This document shows, one piece after another, positions 6,797 through 10,897 of a stretch of 10,897 nt of DNA. Numbering within the stretch: position 1 is the first letter of the stretch; every line of letters starts with the position of its first letter. Source of the DNA: Wenzhouxiangella sp. (GTDB lineage: Bacteria > Pseudomonadota > Gammaproteobacteria > Xanthomonadales > Wenzhouxiangellaceae); contig SKZJ01000002.1 in NCBI GenBank assembly GCA_007127425.1, forward strand, positions 1-10,897, written 5' to 3'. The position numbers and the translations under genes are program-made. The notes under the pieces are model-generated. The model made no database searches. It saw nothing but the letters and a program-made list of their open reading frames with translations, and was not told the origin of the DNA.

Positions 6797-6950
6797 CCAG
6801 ATCTTACGATACGCCTTTGGCTTTCCCGGTGCAAGTGGGAGGAGCGAATCACCTTTTCGCGCAAACCTCAGGCACAAGAATACTTGCCCGCCCGGGTGCC
6901 AAAACCGGGCGCGGTCGCTCCTTGCCTGCCATTGAATTCGGGAAATCCGG

Positions 6951-6973
6951 GCGAGTGCAACCGATGCACTCGC
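6951..6973 (-). terminator. Stem-loop downstream of gpsA
   Basis: A perfect 9-bp stem (GCGAGTGCA with TGCACTCGC) around a 5-nt loop begins 17 bp after the gpsA stop codon. No run of T follows on the minus strand, so it is not a classical intrinsic terminator. It could stop weakly, protect the 3' end, or help Rho-dependent termination. Confidence 0.4.
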
Positions 6974-6990
6974 TGCCAAGAGGTGCTACG

Positions 6991-7992
6991 TTATTCCGTC
7001 TCGCGCTTGAGGTCGCGTTCCATCAGCACCTGCACGCCCTTGCGCGCGCTCCACCCCTTGAACAGGATGCCGTGGACCTGCTCGGAGATGGGCATTTCCA
7101 CGCCGGTGCGTTCAGCCAGCCGCATGACTTCCTCAGAGGTCTTGATGCCTTCGACCACCTGCCCGATCTCCGCCTCGGCTTCCTCGCGTGTGCGTCCCTG
7201 GCCCAGGGCCAGACCGAGTCGGCGATTACGCGAGAGATCGCCTGTACAGGTCAGCACCAGGTCGCCGATACCCGCCAGCCCCATCAAAGTACGCGGGTCG
7301 CCGCCCATGGCCTGGCCCAGGCGCATCATCTCGGCCAGGCCCCGCGTGATCAACGCCGCCCGGGTGTTGCTGCCCAGTTCGAGACCGTCGGCCATGCCGC
7401 AAGCCACTGCCAGCACGTTCTTGATCGCCCCGCCCAGCTCGGCGCCGACGAGGTCGGCAGTGTAGTAGGCGCGGAAGCTGGCGCCATGCAGCAACTCCGC
7501 CCAGCGATGACCGAAGTCGGGCACGTTGGCCGCCACCGTCACCGCGGTAGGCAGCCCTTCGGCCACCTCACGGGCAAAAGAGGGACCGGTCACCAGGGCC
7601 AGCGGGAACCCCTCACCCAGCCGCTCGCTCGCCACCTCGTGCAACAGGCGACCGCTACCCGGCTCGAACCCCTTGCTGGCCCAGGCCAGCCCGACTTCGG
7701 GGGTCAGTGACGAGGCCAGTCGATCAATGGTCTCGGCGAACGCGTGACTGGGGGTGACCACCAGCACGCGGTCGACACCGTCGATGCAGGTATCGAAATC
7801 GGATGAAACGGTGATCTGGTCGGCCAGCGTGATACCCGGCAGGTAACGCTCGTTGACACGAGCGAACTGCATGGATTCGGCCTGGCTCGCATCACGCGCC
7901 CAGAGCCGGACCGAGTGGCCGAGCCGGGCCAGTTGGATGGCAAGCGCCGTCCCCCATGACCCGGCCCCCAGAACGGCGACCGATACAGGCAT
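6991..7992 (-). CDS. gpsA: NAD(P)-dependent glycerol-3-phosphate dehydrogenase
   Basis: A full-length 333-residue cytoplasmic enzyme that reduces dihydroxyacetone phosphate to sn-glycerol-3-phosphate, the backbone precursor of membrane phospholipids. The N-terminal Rossmann motif GAGSWG is at 9-14. WASKGFE (104-110), TGPSFA (135-140), the catalytic-lysine segment GAIKNVLA (188-195, K191) and GIGDLVLTC (241-249) are all in family order. Length is close to the usual 330-340. The ATG lies only 3 bp after the secB stop and has no clear ribosome-binding site, which suggests translational coupling with secB. It closes the conserved yibN-secB-gpsA group and is followed by a stem-loop. Nothing unusual is seen in the sequence. 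Confidence 0.97.
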   Translation of the reverse strand: MPVSVAVLGAGSWGTALAIQLARLGHSVRLWARDASQAESMQFARVNERYLPGITLADQITVSSDFDTCIDGVDRVLVVTPSHAFAETIDRLASSLTPEVGLAWASKGFEPGSGRLLHEVASERLGEGFPLALVTGPSFAREVAEGLPTAVTVAANVPDFGHRWAELLHGASFRAYYTADLVGAELGGAIKNVLAVACGMADGLELGSNTRAALITRGLAEMMRLGQAMGGDPRTLMGLAGIGDLVLTCTGDLSRNRRLGLALGQGRTREEAEAEIGQVVEGIKTSEEVMRLAERTGVEMPISEQVHGILFKGWSARKGVQVLMERDLKRETE

Positions 7993-7995
7993 CGG

Positions 7996-8514
7996 TCAGC
8001 TGTCGGACTCGGACTGACCCTCGCCCTCGCCCTGCTCGCCTTCTTCGCGGGCCCGCTCCAGGCGCTGCCGGTAGATGGCCTCGAAATTGATCGGCTGCAG
8101 CGGCGGCATGAAGAAACCACCGGCCTGGACCATGGAGGCGATCTGGGTACGGCAGTAGGGGAACAGCACGTTCGGGCACAGTACGTTGATCACGTACGGC
8201 ATCTGTTCCTCGCTGAAGCCGGCGAACTGGAAGATGCCGCCGTAGTGAATTTCGCACAGGAACGCGGTCTTTTCGCCCTGCTTTGAGGTCACGGTCACCG
8301 TCAGGATCACCTCCCAGCGATTGTCGGCCATCTGGTTGGTGCGCTGCGACAGGTTGAGGTTGATGTCGGGCTGACCGGCACTCTGGTCGAGTTCAAGCAC
8401 GTTGGGCGCTTCGAACGAAGCATCGCGGAGGTAAACATGCTGGACGGCCATCTGTGCGTCCTGCTGCTCGTTACCCTGGGTGGCGCCTGCAGCGCCCTGG
8501 TTCTCTTCTGCCAT
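7996..8514 (-). CDS. secB: Protein-export chaperone SecB
   Basis: A 172-residue cytoplasmic chaperone, tetrameric in known cases, that holds preproteins unfolded and passes them to SecA at the Sec translocon. The core matches the E. coli protein closely: SFEAPNV (33-39), LTVTVTS (71-77), KTAFLCEIHYGGIF (82-95), CPNVLFPYCR (113-122) and LQPINFEAIY (139-148). The tail from about 157 is a short, highly acidic Gly/Glu/Ser stretch, and there is a Gln-rich lead of about 25 residues before the conserved fold, making it longer than the 155-residue E. coli protein. A purine-rich AAGGAAAGAA precedes the ATG at a somewhat long distance. It lies 51 bp after yibN and 3 bp before gpsA, an order conserved in gammaproteobacteria. 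Confidence 0.97.
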   Translation of the reverse strand: MAEENQGAAGATQGNEQQDAQMAVQHVYLRDASFEAPNVLELDQSAGQPDINLNLSQRTNQMADNRWEVILTVTVTSKQGEKTAFLCEIHYGGIFQFAGFSEEQMPYVINVLCPNVLFPYCRTQIASMVQAGGFFMPPLQPINFEAIYRQRLERAREEGEQGEGEGQSESDS

Positions 8515-8565
8515 GATTTCAGTTCTTTCCTTGAGTGATTGAAGTTGGATATGTCGTCGTGGGGA

Positions 8566-9084
8566 TCAATTGTCCTCACCGGCCTTTTGGCGCTCGGCCC
8601 TGGCCTTCTTCTTGTCCTTCTTTTCCTTGTTGTCCTTGCCGCCGGATTTCGCCGCCCCCTTGTGGCGGGTGACCGGCTGCTGATCGGCGATCCACTGCGC
8701 CAGACCGCCAATGAGCAGGTTGACGTTGGTGAAGCCGAGCTTGGTCAGTCGTGTGGCCATCTGCGGCGAGACCTGACCATTCTTGCAATAGAGCAGGACC
8801 GGCCGGTCCTTGTCTTTCAGCAACTGCTGATTGCCGGCCTCGATTTTCGACGGCGGCATGTGCAGCGCCCCGTGAATATGACCCTTGGCGTAATCAGCAC
8901 TGTTGGACACATCAAGAATGAGCGCATCCTCCCGGTTGATCAACCGCACGGCACCGAGCGAGTCGACTTCCTTCCACTGCCGGGTCATGCGACTGACCTC
9001 ATAGATGATCCATGCCAGCAACACCACACCGAAAATTCCGGTCAGAATCGTGTGGTTGCCGATGAACTCGAAAATACGCTCCAT
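8566..9084 (-). CDS. yibN: Membrane-anchored rhodanese-like protein (YibN family)
   Basis: A 172-residue protein with an N-terminal membrane anchor at about 12-30 and a single rhodanese domain at about 38-137. LILDVSNSADYAKGHIHGA (55-73) is the typical entry motif, and the active-site loop CKNGQVS (100-106) keeps the cysteine C100, expected to carry a persulfide. A very basic Lys-rich tail (about 146-168) follows, which could contact RNA or phospholipid. The sulfur acceptor is unknown. The ATG at 9084 is preferred to the in-frame TTG (9090) and GTG (9087) just before it, since a GGA lies a better distance upstream of it; support for the choice is modest. In E. coli and Pseudomonas the glutaredoxin gene lies between this gene and secB; here only 51 bp separate them. 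Confidence 0.88.
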   Translation of the reverse strand: MERIFEFIGNHTILTGIFGVVLLAWIIYEVSRMTRQWKEVDSLGAVRLINREDALILDVSNSADYAKGHIHGALHMPPSKIEAGNQQLLKDKDRPVLLYCKNGQVSPQMATRLTKLGFTNVNLLIGGLAQWIADQQPVTRHKGAAKSGGKDNKEKKDKKKARAERQKAGEDN

Positions 9085-9114
9085 CACCAAATCCAGGTCG
9101 GGTCAAAGCCGGCC

Positions 9115-9120
9115 ATTATC
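9115..9120 (-). promoter_or_regulatory. Candidate -10 element for yibN-secB-gpsA
   Basis: GATAAT on the minus strand matches TATAAT at five of six positions. TGGCAA, 17 bp upstream (9143-9138), is a poor -35 with three matches. Transcription would begin near 9108, giving a leader of about 24 nt before the yibN ATG. Confidence 0.3.
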
Positions 9121-9151
9121 CTAGATATGGGCTTTCGTTGCCAGCATAGCG

Positions 9152-9163
9152 ATACCCGGGTAT
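9152..9163. repeat. 12-bp perfect palindrome in the yibN/gpmI divergent promoter region
   Basis: ATACCCGGGTAT reads identically on both strands. It lies roughly mid-way in the 127-bp gap between the divergent yibN and gpmI starts and abuts the candidate gpmI -10 element, so it could be an operator acting on either promoter. I do not recognise a regulator for it. Confidence 0.45.
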
Positions 9164-9171
9164 GGGATAAT
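9163..9171 (+). promoter_or_regulatory. Candidate extended -10 promoter for gpmI-envC
   Basis: TGGGATAAT fits the extended -10 form TG-N-TATAAT with one mismatch. No -35 lies at 17 bp; TTGCCA at 9138-9143 is five of six to TTGACA but 22 bp away. A start near 9178 would give a leader of about 34 nt containing the AAGAGGA ribosome-binding site. Confidence 0.4.
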
Positions 9172-9211
9172 TGGGAGAATCGACTCGAAACTCAAGAGGA
9201 TACCCAGTCCA

Positions 9212-10741
9212 ATGCCCGATCATCAGCCGCTGGTTCTGCTGATTCTTGATGGCTGGGGCCATCGGGAAGCGGCCCCCGACAATGCCATCAGTACCGGTCA
9301 CACGCCCAACTGGGATCGCCTTTGGGCCGAATGCCCGCATAGCCTGCTTGAAACCTCCGGACAGGCAGTCGGGCTGCCGGACGGGCAAATGGGGAACTCC
9401 GAGGTCGGCCACCTCAATATCGGCGCCGGCCGGACCGTCTACCAGGAGCTGACGCGCATCGGCAAGGCCATCGAGGACGGCAGCTTTGCCACCAACCCCG
9501 CGCTGGTCAGTGCCATCGGGAAAGCCCGCGAAAACAGCGGCTGCGTGCATATCATGGGCCTGCTGTCGCCCGGCGGCGTCCACAGCCACGAAGATCACCT
9601 GCTGGCCACCATCGACCTGGCCCTGGATCAGGGCGCACCGGAGGTGGCGGTCCATGCGTTCCTCGATGGCCGCGATATGCCGCCGCGCAGCGCCGAACCA
9701 TCGATCAACCGCCTGGAAGCCGCCGTCGAAGGCCGGGAGCGGGTGCGAGTCGCCAGCGTTGGCGGTCGTTACTACGCAATGGATCGCGACCAGCGCTGGG
9801 CACGCACGCACAAGGCCTGGAACGCCATCGTGGAGGCCGAGGCCGAGCACCATTGCGACAGCGCTTCCGAAGCACTGCAACAGGCCTATGATCGCGACGA
9901 GGACGACGAGTTCGTCCTTCCCACCGTGATCGGTGACGGGCGACGGATCGAGGACGGCGACGTCGTCATCTTCATCAATTTCCGCGCCGACCGTGCCCGG
10001 CAACTCACCAGCGCCTTCGTCACGCCGGATTTCGACGGCTTCGAAGCGCGCCGCCCGAAGCTGGCGGCCATGGTCAGCATGACCCACTACCAGGACGAGC
10101 TGGATACCGATGTCGCTTTCGGACCGATGACGCATGAGCGCCTGCTCGGTGCCGAGCTGGCGGCTGCGGGCTTCAGGCAACTGCGCATTGCCGAAACCGA
10201 GAAGTACGCGCATGTCACCTATTTTTTCAACGGCGGCAAGGAACAGGTGTTCGAGGGCGAAGACCGCAAGCTGATCCCCTCCCCCGACGTCGCTACCTAC
10301 GATCTCCAGCCTGAAATGAGCGCACCGCAACTTACCGAAGACCTGGTGGCAGCCATCGACAGCGGTGATTACCAGGTGATCATCTGCAATGTGGCCAACC
10401 CCGACATGGTCGGCCACAGCGGCGTATTCGAAGCCGCAGTCAAGGCGGTCGAGGCCGTCGACGAATTGCTGGGACATGTCGACGAGGCGGTCCGCCGCGC
10501 CGACGGGGAAATGCTGCTGACCGCCGATCACGGCAACGTCGAGCAGATGACCGACCCGGAAAACAACCAGGTGCATACATCCCACACCACCAACCCCGTG
10601 CCGTTTCTCTACGTCGGCCCGCGATCGGTGAACATGCATGAGTCCGGCAGCCTGCGCGACATCGCTCCGACCATGCTCACCCTGCTGGGCCTTGAAGTGC
10701 CCGCAGAAATGACCGGCCAGCCGCTGATTGATGGGGGCTGA
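9212..10741 (+). CDS. gpmI: 2,3-bisphosphoglycerate-independent phosphoglycerate mutase
   Basis: A full-length 509-residue cytoplasmic glycolytic enzyme that interconverts 3- and 2-phosphoglycerate through a phosphoserine intermediate and two Mn ions. The catalytic serine is S63 in GQMGNSEVGHLNIGAGR (58-74). Metal and substrate ligands occur in order: D13 in LILDGWG, H124 in GGVHSHEDH, R154/D155 in DGRDMPPRS, R186 and R192 in GGRYYAMDRD, R258/R261 in NFRADRAR, K331 in ETEKYAHVTYFFNGG, D398/H402 in NPDMVGHSG, D439/H440 in TADHGNVEQM, and H458 in HTSHTTNPVP. AAGAGGA lies about 11 bases before the ATG. It overlaps the next gene by 11 bp. Placement next to envC and divergent from yibN-secB-gpsA follows the E. 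coli order. Confidence 0.98.
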   Translation: MPDHQPLVLLILDGWGHREAAPDNAISTGHTPNWDRLWAECPHSLLETSGQAVGLPDGQMGNSEVGHLNIGAGRTVYQELTRIGKAIEDGSFATNPALVSAIGKARENSGCVHIMGLLSPGGVHSHEDHLLATIDLALDQGAPEVAVHAFLDGRDMPPRSAEPSINRLEAAVEGRERVRVASVGGRYYAMDRDQRWARTHKAWNAIVEAEAEHHCDSASEALQQAYDRDEDDEFVLPTVIGDGRRIEDGDVVIFINFRADRARQLTSAFVTPDFDGFEARRPKLAAMVSMTHYQDELDTDVAFGPMTHERLLGAELAAAGFRQLRIAETEKYAHVTYFFNGGKEQVFEGEDRKLIPSPDVATYDLQPEMSAPQLTEDLVAAIDSGDYQVIICNVANPDMVGHSGVFEAAVKAVEAVDELLGHVDEAVRRADGEMLLTADHGNVEQMTDPENNQVHTSHTTNPVPFLYVGPRSVNMHESGSLRDIAPTMLTLLGLEVPAEMTGQPLIDGG

Positions 10742-10897
10742 GTCGGCCCTCGTGCGCCTTCTGAGTGCAGCGAGCGTGATGCTGGTGGCTACGGTCGCCG
10801 CGTTCGCTTTCGATGACCGCTCACCGGAGGAAGTCGAAGCCCGCCTGGATGAACTCAGGCAGGAAATCGGCAACATCCAGCAGCAACTGGACCGCAA
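10731..10897 (+). CDS. envC: Murein hydrolase activator EnvC, N-terminal fragment
   Basis: Only the first 55 codons are in the window. They encode a signal-peptide-like N-terminus (hydrophobic run LLSAASVMLVATVAAFAF, likely cleaved near the end of it) followed by a charged, heptad-like stretch, EEVEARLDELRQEIGNIQQQ, that begins a coiled coil. EnvC is a periplasmic protein recruited at the division septum, where it activates the amidases AmiA and AmiB through a C-terminal degenerate LytM domain; that domain is beyond the edge. The ATG at 10731 overlaps gpmI by 11 bp; an in-frame GTG at 10752 would give a shorter, more typical signal peptide. Neither has a clear ribosome-binding site, so coupling to gpmI is likely. 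Identification rests on the leader, the coiled coil and the conserved gpmI-envC order. Confidence 0.75.
   Translation, partial: MGAESALVRLLSAASVMLVATVAAFAFDDRSPEEVEARLDELRQEIGNIQQQLDR

Larger units (their letters stand above)
6687..6990. other. Intergenic control region between gpsA and nrdJa
   Basis: These 304 bp hold no gene. From the gpsA side they contain a 9-bp hairpin, a GC-rich inverted repeat (GCCCGG at 6890-6895 with CCGGGC at 6905-6910), a degenerate NrdR-like repeat near 6872, two clean NrdR-type palindromes and a DnaA box, ending in the nrdJa ribosome-binding site. A convincing -35/-10 pair could not be picked. No cobalamin riboswitch B12 box was seen. Confidence 0.7.

Noticed and set aside
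6951..6973. Classical intrinsic terminator after gpsA
   Set aside because: The stem is strong but lacks a downstream T tract on either strand; it is kept only as a weak terminator-like hairpin.
6687..6990. Cobalamin riboswitch before the B12-dependent reductase
   Set aside because: No B12-box-like GCCACTG or surrounding fold was found; the region is better explained by NrdR and DnaA sites.
9116..10897. A 593-codon open frame on the minus strand opposite gpmI
   Set aside because: It is a shadow of gpmI, whose full set of catalytic residues is intact. Long antisense frames are common in GC-rich genes.

Overview
This looks like a chromosomal segment from a GC-rich gammaproteobacterium that is not an enteric. 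The run yibN-secB-gpsA, divergent from gpmI-envC, matches the E. coli neighbourhood. The class II ribonucleotide reductase is split into nrdJa and nrdJb, as in Pseudomonas aeruginosa. FNR/Anr-like, NrdR-like and DnaA-like sites fit the same group. I cannot name a genus.

Layout, right to left. At the right end, gpmI (glycolytic phosphoglycerate mutase) and the start of envC (division-linked murein hydrolase activator) read rightward and overlap. A 127-bp divergent promoter region with a 12-bp perfect palindrome separates them from the leftward set yibN (membrane rhodanese), secB (export chaperone) and gpsA (glycerol-3-phosphate dehydrogenase). The glutaredoxin gene grxC, usually found between yibN and secB, is absent. 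A 304-bp intergenic region follows. It carries two palindromic NrdR-type boxes 32 bp apart and a consensus DnaA box, and it leads into nrdJa and nrdJb, the adenosylcobalamin-dependent reductase. Next come a tandem-domain universal stress protein and the first 492 codons of a GT84 cyclic beta-1,2-glucan synthase (ndvB/chvB type). An FNR/Anr box precedes this pair, with a -10-like element at the class II activation distance.

The most striking feature is a 375-residue intein with an intact LAGLIDADG endonuclease inside NrdJa. It sits between the substrate-site Asn-Pro and the catalytic thiyl-radical cysteine, so that radical cysteine is also the +1 splicing nucleophile. No oxygen-independent reductase can form without splicing. 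The intein is visibly less GC-rich than its host gene, which suggests acquisition by homing.

One reading of how the genes work together: the reductase makes dNTPs independently of oxygen, tuned by dNTP/ATP state (NrdR) and possibly replication initiation (DnaA). The stress-protein/glucan operon responds to low oxygen. The yibN-secB-gpsA and gpmI-envC blocks are conserved housekeeping genes for envelope and central metabolism. Promoters and operators were read by eye and are inferences.
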